64,000 nt of DNA, taken from Clostridium ragsdalei P11. GTDB taxonomy: Bacteria; Bacillota; Clostridia; Clostridiales; Clostridiaceae. The translations under genes and the position numbers were made by a program. The notes beneath the pieces are model-generated. The model saw only the letters and a program-made list of their open reading frames with translations, was not told where the DNA came from and did not search any database. The DNA lies in NCBI RefSeq assembly GCF_001675165.1, contig NZ_LROS01000044.1, positions 1-64,000 of the forward strand. The letters are read 5' to 3'. Each line of letters opens with the position of its first letter. Within the stretch, counting starts at the first letter, position 1. Positions 1-8,624 of this stretch are shown here, one piece after another.

Positions 1-30
1 TACTTGGTAATGTACACAGCTGTAAAGCTG

Positions 31-347
31 CTATTTGGGGGCAATCACCTCCTCAAATTTCTTTTTATGATTTACCTCAGCAATGGCTTGATTAAAGATT
101 TTATCATCTATTTTAATCTTTAATCCTGTTTTAAGTGCTATGAATGAAGACTTATGAGCCTATCAGTTAAATTATTTGCTGTGTTAGACTTAGAATAATA
201 TATGGCATCGATTTCATCCGAAAACAAAATACCTTTTGGATGAGTAAAATTATATTCTTTACACAATTTAAAATTGTGCAGAGGAACGTCTAGTAAAGTT
301 TTTAAAAATTTAATTAAATAAAGTTGAGTTTTAGTGTTTTTGCATTC
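31..347 (-). pseudogene. Decayed gene of unknown function
   Basis: On the minus strand an open frame runs from about 347 to about 160, encoding a stretch that includes LLDVPLHNFKLCKEYNF and GILFSDEIDAIYYSKSN. It hits a stop just after DRLIS, and the reading continues convincingly in another frame (IALKTGLKIKIDDKIFNQ) to a stop at 31-33. The two halves join if one base is shifted near 155-165, so this looks like a frameshifted 3' part of a gene. No start codon with a ribosome binding site is present, and the 5' end stops at an in-frame stop near 348. I do not recognise the family. A GntR-type palindrome lies just upstream (354-372), suggesting it was once the regulated target. Confidence 0.35.
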
Positions 348-353
348 CTAATA

Positions 354-372
354 TTGGTATACGGTATACCAA
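354..372. promoter_or_regulatory. Palindromic GntR/FadR-type operator candidate 1
   Basis: The sequence TTGGTATACGGTATACCAA is a perfect 19-bp palindrome around a central G. It resembles TTGGTATACCAA-type operators of FCD-domain GntR regulators such as UxuR/ExuR. A second copy lies at 535-553, and the nearest gene encodes exactly this kind of regulator. The assignment is inference. Confidence 0.6.
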
Positions 373-534
373 CTTTGAGTAAAAAATTTTAATGATATAT
401 TATATATATTGTTTAAGATTTAAAATTATTACAAGTTTGCAATACGCGATGAGAATATTGGAACAGATAGTTATTTGATAAATATTAATTAGAAAAATAT
501 TAATTAGAATATTTGTTACTATGAAAAGTAGTGT

Positions 535-553
535 ATGGTATTCGGTATACCAT
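535..553. promoter_or_regulatory. Palindromic GntR/FadR-type operator candidate 2
   Basis: ATGGTATTCGGTATACCAT repeats the palindrome at 354-372 with one broken base pair. The two centres are 181 bp apart. Paired sites near a regulator gene suggest looping or cooperative repression of a leftward promoter between or beside them. No other convincing copy was noticed in the window. Confidence 0.55.
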
Positions 554-785
554 TTGTTGATAAATTATGCTGTATTATATATTTTTAAGGCTTCAAGTAA
601 TTATAAAATGCTTTGAATTCATTGCTATACTCATATAATATCACAGATAACTAATTTTTTCAATATTCTGACTAAAAATATATTACTTAGATAATAAGAT
701 AAATAATACTAAAAAAGCAAGTACCTTTGTAGTCCGCACTATTTGCTCTATTTGTAATATTCATAAAGTATTAAAAATGTTACTA

Positions 786-1463
786 TTATTTTTTTAAATA
801 TGCCATTTTCAAAAATACTTCATTGGATTTTTCAATGTGTCTCTTAGCCGAATTATATGATTTATCACTATTATGCTGACGCAAATTTTTGATGATTTCA
901 TTATGCTCAGTAAACACTTCCTGAAGTCTACCAGACTTGGTGTAGGTTAGTTTTGTAAATTTACTAATGTATTCACGAAGTGTACTAACAAAATAATATA
1001 AATGTGGACTTTCTGCAGCTTTATAAATAACTTCATGAAATTTTCTATTTAATAAAATTGATTTGGAAACGTTTCCTTTTTGGTACTCTTCTAACATTTT
1101 ATTGTTAATAGACTCTAAACGCTCTAATTCATATTCTTTTATTTTTGAAGCTGCAATACTACAGCTGAGAGCTTCTAGTGATATTCTAATTACCTGAATT
1201 TCTTCTATGTCTTCTTTAGTAAATCCAGAAACAACCACCCCTTTGCGGGGAATATGAGTAACTAATTTCTCGAATTCAAGTTTTCTAATGGCCTCTCTTA
1301 CTGGGGTTCTGCTTATTTTTAATTGCTCTGCAATATTACGTTCTATAAGACGTTGACCTGGTTCTAATTTTCCATCAAGAATAGCATTACGTAAAATAGA
1401 AAATACCGAATCCCTAATATAACCCATATTATCAAATTTTATAGGTGAAAATTCATAAGTCAA
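786..1463 (-). CDS. GntR-family transcriptional regulator, FadR/FCD type
   Basis: The 225-residue protein has an N-terminal winged helix (about residues 15-80) with the typical GntR signature ISRTPVREAIRKLE and a wing containing PRKGVVVSGF. An all-helical FCD ligand-binding domain follows (about 85-220), with the RISLEALSCSIAA helix and a conserved histidine in KFHEVIY. FCD domains usually bind small organic acids through a metal. The start is TTG at 1461-1463 with a strong AAAGGGGG ribosome binding site. Two matching palindromes lie downstream at 354-372 and 535-553. Its effector and targets are unknown; a decayed gene to the left may be the lost target. Confidence 0.85.
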   Translation of the reverse strand: MTYEFSPIKFDNMGYIRDSVFSILRNAILDGKLEPGQRLIERNIAEQLKISRTPVREAIRKLEFEKLVTHIPRKGVVVSGFTKEDIEEIQVIRISLEALSCSIAASKIKEYELERLESINNKMLEEYQKGNVSKSILLNRKFHEVIYKAAESPHLYYFVSTLREYISKFTKLTYTKSGRLQEVFTEHNEIIKNLRQHNSDKSYNSAKRHIEKSNEVFLKMAYLKK

Positions 1464-1770
1464 TTTATTTTACCCCCTTTAAAAATTCCCTGATATGAAA
1501 ATTGATGATATACTTTTACTACATTAAGAAAAGTATATCATCAACAGCTTTTACGTGTCAATTTATAGTAACTATATTAAAAATATCTAAAATTGTATAA
1601 CTATGAAATTTACAATTATACTAAACTAAAAAACTAGTTTTACTCTCAAAAAGTATCAAGAGTAAAGCTAGCTTTAATGTTTAATATAATCTATCTATAT
1701 GATTTACAAAATTTATAATTGATTCATGGCAAATAATTTCTTTAATTTTTGTTAATAAAGTCAAGCATTT

Positions 1771-2223
1771 TTAACTTTCATCAGGTGGTATTGAATAATT
1801 ATTCTTAATGGTAGAAAGTGTAACTATAGTTTTAGTCCTTAAGACTCCCTTAATTAGTTTTATTTCATTTAAAATCTTTTCAAGAGTTTCTGTGTCTTCA
1901 GTAACAATTTTTAATGCATAATCAAAGTCACCCGTTAAGTAGTGACATTCAATTATTTCATTTTCATTTTGAACAAATTCTACAAATTTTTCTGTAAAAT
2001 TTGGATTTTTAAGACTTACAAACATTATTACTGTGATATTTTTATTCATTTTCTTATTGCTAATAATTATAGTGTATTTTTCTATTGCTCCTGACGCATC
2101 AAGTTTTTTCAATCTATCACTTACAGCAGGTATTGATAAATTGATTTTACTGCTTATTTCTGAAGCTGAAATTCTAGAATTCTCCTTTAGTAATTTTAAT
2201 ATATTAACATCTATAGCATCCAT
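1771..2223 (-). CDS. Lrp/AsnC-family transcriptional regulator
   Basis: This 150-residue protein starts with the standard Lrp layout MDAIDVNILKLLKENSRIS, then an HTH (LSIPAVSDRLKKLDASGAI) and a C-terminal RAM/AsnC effector domain containing CHYLTGDFDYALKIV. Family members respond to amino acids and assemble as dimers or octamers. I place the start at the ATG at 2221-2223, preceded by AAAGAGG, because an in-frame TTG three codons upstream sits almost on the ribosome binding site. It stands alone, transcribed toward the GntR gene. The effector cannot be told from sequence. Confidence 0.85.
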   Translation of the reverse strand: MDAIDVNILKLLKENSRISASEISSKINLSIPAVSDRLKKLDASGAIEKYTIIISNKKMNKNITVIMFVSLKNPNFTEKFVEFVQNENEIIECHYLTGDFDYALKIVTEDTETLEKILNEIKLIKGVLRTKTIVTLSTIKNNYSIPPDES

Positions 2224-2388
2224 ATTAAGCAAAACCTCTTTTTTAATTTATTAAATATATTATAGTATATAGTTTAAATTATTAAATATATTTCAGATAA
2301 TAAAATAAAAAATAAGCTTAAAATAGCATTTAACCTTATTTTTTTTAAAATTTCGTATTAAATTCATTGGATTTCCTAAAAATTTTAA

Positions 2389-2521
2389 TTTATCCGATGA
2401 CTACCTGCTCTAATATTCCCACTTTTTCAAGTGGAAATAAATAGCAGCTACGTCCCTGGATAACGACTTCTAAGCACCAGATGGAGTCAAAACTTCATCT
2501 GATGCCAAGAACTCTGTTTAC
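2389..2521 (-). repeat. TTTAT-bounded structured repeat, copy A
   Basis: A 133-bp element on the plus strand begins TTTATCCGATGACTACC and ends AACTCTGTTTAC. On the minus strand it folds into a first hairpin (CATCAGATGAAGT / ACTCCATCTGGTG, UUUG loop) and a longer second hairpin closed by CTGCT / AGCAG, with outer complementarity TTATCC / GGATAA. Copies B (52350-52533) and C (58012-58144) share the ends, the GTTATCCAGGGACGTAG block and the hairpins. It lies immediately after the stop codon of the methyltransferase gene to its right. It could be a small mobile element or a 3'-UTR RNA. Confidence 0.8.
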
Positions 2522-2522
2522 A

Positions 2523-3548
2523 CTATTCTTTTTTTAAATTCTTAGCTGTTTGTACCATAGCTTGTATATTTTTCAGTGGAGTTGTAGTTCCCAAACCACA
2601 AGCTGGAGACAATATATGAACACCGCTTTTTAAACAGTTTTCTGACAAGCTAGTTACTTCTTCTAAAGAACTATTTTGAAGAGAAAAAGTACTTACATTT
2701 CCCATTATGGCTTTATTTATTACATTTTCACACATCTGCTTTATACTAGTTACAGCATCAAAACTTATAGCATCACTATGAAGTTCGTTTAATTCCTTGT
2801 AAATACTTTTCAGTCTTCCACATATATGAACTATAATACCGTATTTTGAATATTTACTTAATCCATCAATTATTTTATTTATATAAAAGAGTCCATATTT
2901 TCTAAAAGTCCTAGGACCTAATATTTCACCTGTGCCGCTTGGATCTGAAATAGTAATTAAATCAGCTCCTGCATTTAACTGTGCCTTTCCAAAGTTTATA
3001 AGATTATCAGTTACAAAATCCATCATTTCATGGGATTCCTTTGGTTTTACTATGAGTTCTTTATAATATTTAACAGGTTCCATAAGTGATGATGCGGTAC
3101 TAATAGGACCTGTTAAATTAGCTATAATAGGCACATTTTTGTTTTTTCCTTTTAAAAGTTTAATTGCATCTAGTACTACCTGAGCTCTGCCACTGTTAAT
3201 GTCTAAATTCTTTAATTTTTTCCACTCAGTTACTGAATTAATAGCATAAGAAGAAATTCTAGGCTCGCTTATTTTTGTCCCTAAAAATACTTTTGATCCC
3301 ATACTTTCAGCTTCTATAGTCATACAAAATGGCACTCCAAAATTTTCAAAGCCTCCATTTTCATACATACCTGCAGCCAAATCCGACATTATTTTTGGGT
3401 TTGTATGAGCCTCTGGCCATGCACAATGGGTTAAGTCCATTACTTCTTCCACTATCATGTTCATCATTCCTCCAGGACATATACAAGGAGGTCTATCAAC
3501 TTTTTTTCTCTTAAGAGCTAATCCAAGCCTTTCTTTTTCAGATAACAA
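2523..3548 (-). CDS. URO-D-type corrinoid methyltransferase (MtaA-like)
   Basis: The 341-residue protein belongs to the uroporphyrinogen decarboxylase fold family, whose corrinoid-linked members (MtaA, MtbA) move methyl groups to or from a methylated cobamide protein. Family zinc ligands are visible as the HICG motif (about residue 243) and a later cysteine in SPACGLGT. The gene is the last of a minus-strand set with a second URO-D protein, a corrinoid protein and a reductive activator, so a role in methyl transfer rather than haem synthesis is well supported. The start is TTG with GGTGG just upstream. Methyl donor and acceptor are unknown. Confidence 0.8.
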   Translation of the reverse strand: MLSEKERLGLALKRKKVDRPPCICPGGMMNMIVEEVMDLTHCAWPEAHTNPKIMSDLAAGMYENGGFENFGVPFCMTIEAESMGSKVFLGTKISEPRISSYAINSVTEWKKLKNLDINSGRAQVVLDAIKLLKGKNKNVPIIANLTGPISTASSLMEPVKYYKELIVKPKESHEMMDFVTDNLINFGKAQLNAGADLITISDPSGTGEILGPRTFRKYGLFYINKIIDGLSKYSKYGIIVHICGRLKSIYKELNELHSDAISFDAVTSIKQMCENVINKAIMGNVSTFSLQNSSLEEVTSLSENCLKSGVHILSPACGLGTTTPLKNIQAMVQTAKNLKKE

Positions 3549-3578
3549 AAAACCACCAACCTTTATTTTGAATTTGTG

Positions 3579-4655
3579 TTATACAATAAATGATTTTACC
3601 TTTTCAACATCTATTGGATATCCAATTTTCCTAACAGTATCCATCATTAATTGTATATTTTCTGAAGGGGTTTCTACAGGTAAACTACACCCGGACATTA
3701 CCACATAACCTTTTAAACTATCATGTCCATCTAATACACATTTGGCAACTGTATTTACAATTTCTTTTTTTGTACCTCCATACATTATATTTGAAGGATC
3801 TACATTGCCCATTATTTTTACTTTATCACCTAGTTCTTCTTTACATTCTTTTAAACTTTCTACATTGTCCATACTAAAACCACTGACACCTATTTCAGAA
3901 AGTTTTCCAACGTAAGGCCATATTTTTTTAGTTTTACCACATATATGAAGCACACATGTTTTTCCTTGAGATTGAATGAATCGTACAAGCTTTTCTAAAT
4001 AAGGAATGCAGAATTTTTCAAAATGTTTTGGGCTAATTACAGTGCAAGAGGATAAAGGTTCTGAAATAGTAATAGAAAGTCCTAAACTCATTACAACTTT
4101 TGCATATTCTATACATGTCTGTAAGGAAAGTTCACAAAGTTTATGTACGGCCTCTGGATTTTTAAAAAATAGTCTTGTCATGTTTTCTATTCCTACCAGG
4201 AAAAAGGCATTTGAAAATGGTCCTACTATACCTCCAGAGCAAGCAACTTCTTTTCCAACTTTATCAACTAAATATTTCATTGCCTCAATATATACGGGCA
4301 ATCTACCATCTTTATAAGGATTTGCTATTTTTATTTTATCTATATCGTCAATATTTTTTATGGCCGGTTTTAAGATATCAGCAGTATTATCTTCTGGAAA
4401 TGTAAGCTCACATCCCATAGCTTCTGCCCAAGCGTATAAATCTGTGAATACTCTTAACCCATCCATATGAAATTTTTTATACGCTGCTATTTGTGCCTCA
4501 GCTATAGCTTGTCCACTAGTATTAAAATCTGAAATCTTGCAGCCATAAATTCTTGCTACGCCATTAGCTATATTAGGATTGCAGGGTAACCTATCTACTT
4601 CTTGCTTTTTATTTAATGCTATAGATCTTTCTATAGGTGTCATTTGATCTTCCAT
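3579..4655 (-). CDS. URO-D-type corrinoid methyltransferase, second paralogue
   Basis: This 358-residue URO-D family protein is clearly related to its downstream neighbour but divergent from it. The zinc-ligand motif HICGK is present near residue 232, with a distal cysteine in MSGCSLPVE. The region SMDNVESLKEC followed by IMGNVDPSNIMYGG is typical of the MtaA/CmuA-like methyltransferase branch. The start ATG lies 15 bp from the end of the corrinoid-protein gene, so translation is probably coupled. Two URO-D proteins sharing one corrinoid protein suggests one demethylates the substrate and the other passes the methyl group on. That division of labour is inference. Confidence 0.82.
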   Translation of the reverse strand: MEDQMTPIERSIALNKKQEVDRLPCNPNIANGVARIYGCKISDFNTSGQAIAEAQIAAYKKFHMDGLRVFTDLYAWAEAMGCELTFPEDNTADILKPAIKNIDDIDKIKIANPYKDGRLPVYIEAMKYLVDKVGKEVACSGGIVGPFSNAFFLVGIENMTRLFFKNPEAVHKLCELSLQTCIEYAKVVMSLGLSITISEPLSSCTVISPKHFEKFCIPYLEKLVRFIQSQGKTCVLHICGKTKKIWPYVGKLSEIGVSGFSMDNVESLKECKEELGDKVKIMGNVDPSNIMYGGTKKEIVNTVAKCVLDGHDSLKGYVVMSGCSLPVETPSENIQLMMDTVRKIGYPIDVEKVKSFIV

Positions 4656-4670
4656 AATTTTTATCTCTCC

Positions 4671-5330
4671 TTATATAATTTCTGCTGTTTGTTTTTTTAC
4701 TAATTCTTTAGCTCGTTTAGCAGCTTTTGAAGCATCTAAGGTATAAGCATCTGCCCCTATTTTATCTGCAAAGTTTTGAGATATAGGGCCTCCACCTACC
4801 ATGACTGATATTTTGTCTCTTATGCCCTCTTTTTTCAAAAGGTTTATTACCTCAGCCATGCCATCCATAGTAGTGGTCATAAGAGTTGACAGTGCAATAA
4901 TTGAGGCTCCTACTTCTTTGGCTTTATTTACAAAATCTATAGGAGGTATATCTCTTCCTAAGTCTATAACTTCAAATCCTTCTGTTTCCATCATTATTTT
5001 AACTAAGTTTTTGCCTATATCGTGAGTGTCTCCTTCTACTACACCAATTACTACTTTAGCTTTATTTTCAGTTTCTTCTTTTTCCAAATGCGGCTTTAAT
5101 ATATCTAAACCAGAATACATAGCATCAGAGCACAAAAGTAGTTCAGGTATATAATATTCTTCTTCTTCATAGAGCTTCCCGGCTCTATTCATGCCATCAG
5201 CTAATCCTTTATCTATAGCTTCATAAGCATTGATATTATTTTCTACACACTTTTTTGATATTTCTATAGTTTCCTCCTCTTGCATATTTACTACAGAATC
5301 AGATAGTTCTTTTAATAAATCATCCTTCAT
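4671..5330 (-). CDS. Corrinoid (B12-binding) methyltransferase protein
   Basis: This 219-residue methyl carrier has an N-terminal helical cap domain (about 1-90) and a Rossmann-like B12-binding domain. The cobalt-ligand motif GDTHDIGKN (about 116-124) provides the lower-axial histidine, followed by the SxL and GG segments ALSTLMTT and MVGGGPIS. This architecture is that of MtaC, MtbC and MtvC proteins, which shuttle methyl groups between two methyltransferases. A clear ribosome binding site (AAGGGATG region) precedes ATG. It sits between its putative activator and two URO-D methyltransferases in one transcription unit. Confidence 0.9.
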   Translation of the reverse strand: MKDDLLKELSDSVVNMQEEETIEISKKCVENNINAYEAIDKGLADGMNRAGKLYEEEEYYIPELLLCSDAMYSGLDILKPHLEKEETENKAKVVIGVVEGDTHDIGKNLVKIMMETEGFEVIDLGRDIPPIDFVNKAKEVGASIIALSTLMTTTMDGMAEVINLLKKEGIRDKISVMVGGGPISQNFADKIGADAYTLDASKAAKRAKELVKKQTAEII

Positions 5331-5371
5331 AATAAAATCATCCCTTCTTAAATTTATATTTGTATATACAA

Positions 5372-7096
5372 TTAAAAATTTAAAGCTTTTACAAAGTGAT
5401 CTTGAAAATCGTCTCTTGTTGATAACTCTACTATTTTTATATTATTTCTAATAGTGCTCATCTCATTTAGCTTGTCCTCGTTTATAAGGGCTATCTTCGC
5501 TCCTTCTATAGCTGAATTACCTACAAAAGTTATTTTATTATTAAACCCTTTAGGTATAAGGCCTATTTCTTTTATACTTTCAGGATTTATATGATAGCCA
5601 AAAGCACCTGCAATCACTATTTCTTCTATAGATTCAATGCTTATGTTGATTTGATTTAAGAGCATAGTAATACCCGATGAAATGGCAGCTTTAGCCAGTT
5701 GTATTTGTCTTATATCTTTTTGCGATATATACACATTATCAGTAATATAAAATTTTTTATCTCTTATTCTATCCTTAAGTTTATTTTGTAATTCCTTATT
5801 AAATCTTCCGGTACTTAATATTACCTTTCTCTTTACTAAAGAAGATGCTATATCTATAAGGCCGCTTCCGCATATTCCCTTAGCACTTTTATTATTTATA
5901 GTTGAATAAGTTAAATTAAGGTTATCATCTATATCAAAACTTTCGATAGCTCCCTCTTCTGCTCTCATTCCACAGGAAATATTCATTCCTTCCAGGGCAG
6001 GGCCTGCAGCTGTAGAAGAAGCTGCCATTTTTCCATTAGATATAGCTGCTATTTCTCCATTTGTTCCTATGTCTATAAATACAGCTGGATAATTTCTATT
6101 GTGAAAATCTGTGGCAATAATTCCAGCTGTTATATCAGCTCCAACATAAGAAGATACAGATGGGATTAGAGTCAAAATCCCTTCTTCATTAATATGTATG
6201 TCTAATTCACTTGCTTTTAAATTTAATTCATTTAAAAATACAGCTCTATAAGGTGCTTTTGCTATGAAATTTGGTGATACTCCTAAAAAGAGGTGCAGCA
6301 TAGTAGTATTTGCAGCTATCATAATCCTGTATATGCTGCAAAGAGAATACTTTTTGTAAGTAAGCTTTTCTACTATGCGATTAAGTTCATCTCTTATACA
6401 TTTGCTTAAGATATCTATGCCATCCTTTTTCTTCATAGAAAAAGTTATTCTAGATAGTACATCTCCACCATATTCTGTTTGTGGATTTAATGCAGATACT
6501 CTATTTACAACACTGCCATTTTCTAAATCTACAAGATATGCTGACAATCCAGTTGTTCCTATATCTAATGCAACTCCGAGTAAATCAGTACTACGTGTTT
6601 GCAAACTTAAGAGTTTATTTTTAAAACTTATTCCATAGATCTCTTCAGGTTTATTTTTTTCTAGTTGTCCTATTTTTTTTAAGTTAGAAAAAGTATCTGA
6701 TTTAAATTTAAGAGCATTTATGTAAGGATCAGCTTTTTTTGCATCTATGCAAGGTAATTTTACTTTTTTTATAGCACTGTCTACCTGAACTTCTATACAA
6801 CTGCCCCCATTAATAGTTTTTAAAACCTTTGTACTATCAAAAAGTTTTATTTTAGCATCACCTAAAATTTTTGTCATACAAGCAAGTCTTGTATAATCAT
6901 TTTCAGTATGCTTTTTTTCTTCTTCTGTTTTTTTAGACAAATTTCCAAAGGCTTCTACCTTACATTTATAACATCTTCCCTCACCATTACAGGGCGTCTC
7001 CATTTTAAATCCAGCCGTTCTAATACATTCCATTAAAGTAGTTTTCCTTTTTACTTTAATCTCTACATCGCTATTTATAAATTTTACTAAGCACAT
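5372..7096 (-). CDS. Reductive activator of corrinoid proteins (ferredoxin + ASKHA ATPase, DUF4445)
   Basis: The 574-residue protein has an N-terminal plant-type [2Fe-2S] ferredoxin domain with cysteines 36, 42, 45 and 73 (PCNGEGRCYKC, then LACM). A linker follows, then a long ASKHA-type ATPase domain with GVALDIGTTGLSAYLV, GGDVLSRI, VFIDIGTNGEIA and AGAFGYHI. This is the RACo/RamA-like layout that re-reduces inactive cob(II)alamin to Co(I) with ATP. It is the first gene of the minus-strand operon with the corrinoid protein and two methyltransferases, which fits that job. The first residues MCLVKF begin at ATG 7096, preceded by AGAGGAGAA. Confidence 0.9.
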   Translation of the reverse strand: MCLVKFINSDVEIKVKRKTTLMECIRTAGFKMETPCNGEGRCYKCKVEAFGNLSKKTEEEKKHTENDYTRLACMTKILGDAKIKLFDSTKVLKTINGGSCIEVQVDSAIKKVKLPCIDAKKADPYINALKFKSDTFSNLKKIGQLEKNKPEEIYGISFKNKLLSLQTRSTDLLGVALDIGTTGLSAYLVDLENGSVVNRVSALNPQTEYGGDVLSRITFSMKKKDGIDILSKCIRDELNRIVEKLTYKKYSLCSIYRIMIAANTTMLHLFLGVSPNFIAKAPYRAVFLNELNLKASELDIHINEEGILTLIPSVSSYVGADITAGIIATDFHNRNYPAVFIDIGTNGEIAAISNGKMAASSTAAGPALEGMNISCGMRAEEGAIESFDIDDNLNLTYSTINNKSAKGICGSGLIDIASSLVKRKVILSTGRFNKELQNKLKDRIRDKKFYITDNVYISQKDIRQIQLAKAAISSGITMLLNQINISIESIEEIVIAGAFGYHINPESIKEIGLIPKGFNNKITFVGNSAIEGAKIALINEDKLNEMSTIRNNIKIVELSTRDDFQDHFVKALNF

Positions 7097-7367
7097 TTTA
7101 ACTTTTCTCCTCTAGTTAGCAAAATGATATGTAACATTACATAACAGTACAATGTTAATTCAATTATATCCCTGCATGTGAAAATTTAACAATAATTATA
7201 TATAAAACAAATAATCAACTTAAATGATATAAGATTTTTTTATAGATAAAATTAACGATATAATCTGTGATAATATATAAAATATGTAATCTATTAAAAA
7301 TTAAAATAAAAGTCAATTTTTGTAATAATATAGTATTAAAAATTAAAAGTAAAGAAGGTATTGATAA

Positions 7368-8516
7368 ATGAATGATTTACCCCAAATATTTAATGATTTT
7401 AGTGATTCTAGAAAACAAGGATTTATAACTATAAAAAATCTAAAGGATGAGGGTAAAAAGGTTGTAGGAACTTTTTGCACTTTTACCCCCTGGGAAATTA
7501 TAAATGCTTCAGGAGCCTTAGCTGTCTCACTGTGTTCAAAAAGTGATGAAACCATAGAGGATGCGGAAAAGCATTTACCTAGGAATCTATGCCCCCTTAT
7601 TAAGTCAAGCTACGGCTTTGCTATGACGGATAAATGTCCTTATTTCTATTTCTCAGATTTAATTGTGGGAGAAACTACTTGTGATGGCAAGAAAAAGATG
7701 TATGAATACTTAGGTAAATTAAAAAATGTACATGTAATGCACCTGCCACAGATGCCTGATAATGCTGACAGCTATAAATTATGGAAAGATGAATTGATGA
7801 AATTAAAAGAAAAGCTTGAAAAGGAATTCAATATAACTATAACTGATGAAAAACTAAAAAACTCTATAAAGCTTCGTAATAGAGAAAGAAAAGCCTTAAA
7901 GGAATTTTATGAATTAGAAAAAATGTGCCCTCCTCCAATAACAGGTATAGAATTACTTAAAATTTTAAATGGATCATCTTTTAAATGGGACAAGGAAGCT
8001 TTAATCAATGACTTACATAATACAGCAGCAAAAATTAAAGATGCTTATGATAAGGGAGAAAGAAAAGTATCACAAAATGCAAAGAGAATATTGATTACAG
8101 GATGTCCAATGGGTGAAGCTACAGAGAAAATTGTACATGCTATAGAAGATAACGGTGGAGTAGTAGTATGCTATGAAGATTGTACAGGTGTTAAGGAAAT
8201 CTCTAAACTTGTAGATGAAACTAAAGATCCAATAGATGCAATCGCTGAAAAATATTTAAAAATAGGCTGTGCTTGCATGACTCCAAACAACAATAGGACA
8301 AATTTACTTTCAGAGCTTATAGATGACTATAAAATAGATGGAGTAGTAGACGTAATACTGCAATCCTGTCATCCATACAGTGTAGAATCTTATGGAATAA
8401 AGAAATTTGTAAATGAAGAGAAAAAAGTAGCATATATGGCTATCGAAACAGATTATTCAAAAGCAGATGTAGGTCAGATTAAGACAAGAGTTGCTGCTTT
8501 TGTAGAAATGCTATAA
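7368..8516 (+). CDS. Double-cubane-cluster protein, 2-hydroxyacyl-CoA dehydratase (HgdB/FldC) family
   Basis: The 382-residue protein shows the conserved block VVGTFCTFTPWEII, then LPRNLCPLIKSSYGF, KCPYFYFSDLIVGETTCDGKKK, with several cysteines suited to FeS ligation, and a second Rossmann-like half with ITGCPMGEAT, GCACM and QSCHPYS. It resembles the single-gene double-cubane-cluster proteins (DCCP) more than a two-subunit dehydratase, because no partner subunit is adjacent. DCCPs are low-potential reductases driven by an ATP-dependent activator. None of the usual HgdC/BadF type lies next to it, but an ASKHA activator is divergent 271 bp away. Substrate unknown. Confidence 0.8.
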   Translation: MNDLPQIFNDFSDSRKQGFITIKNLKDEGKKVVGTFCTFTPWEIINASGALAVSLCSKSDETIEDAEKHLPRNLCPLIKSSYGFAMTDKCPYFYFSDLIVGETTCDGKKKMYEYLGKLKNVHVMHLPQMPDNADSYKLWKDELMKLKEKLEKEFNITITDEKLKNSIKLRNRERKALKEFYELEKMCPPPITGIELLKILNGSSFKWDKEALINDLHNTAAKIKDAYDKGERKVSQNAKRILITGCPMGEATEKIVHAIEDNGGVVVCYEDCTGVKEISKLVDETKDPIDAIAEKYLKIGCACMTPNNNRTNLLSELIDDYKIDGVVDVILQSCHPYSVESYGIKKFVNEEKKVAYMAIETDYSKADVGQIKTRVAAFVEML

Positions 8517-8530
8517 TTTAATCACTTGAT

Positions 8531-8581
8531 AAAAAACTCCACCATTTAAAATAATGAAAAGTTTCATAGGTGGAGTTTTTA
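8531..8581. terminator. Bidirectional intrinsic terminator
   Basis: AAAAACTCCACC and GGTGGAGTTTTT form a 12-bp stem with A and T runs on the two sides. It lies between the convergent DCCP and MFS genes and can serve both. Confidence 0.8.
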
Positions 8582-8624
8582 TATTGGAAACAACTAGCTT
8601 AACTTTATACTTATATTAGAATCA

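Noticed and set aside
2389-2521. Hammerhead ribozyme or riboswitch in the TTTAT-bounded repeat
   Set aside because: CTGATG occurs, but the GAAA core and the cleavage-site arrangement are missing, and the position is at gene ends rather than in leaders.
7097-7367. Cobalamin riboswitch ahead of the corrinoid operon
   Set aside because: No GCCACTG B12-box-like sequence or large structured leader could be seen.
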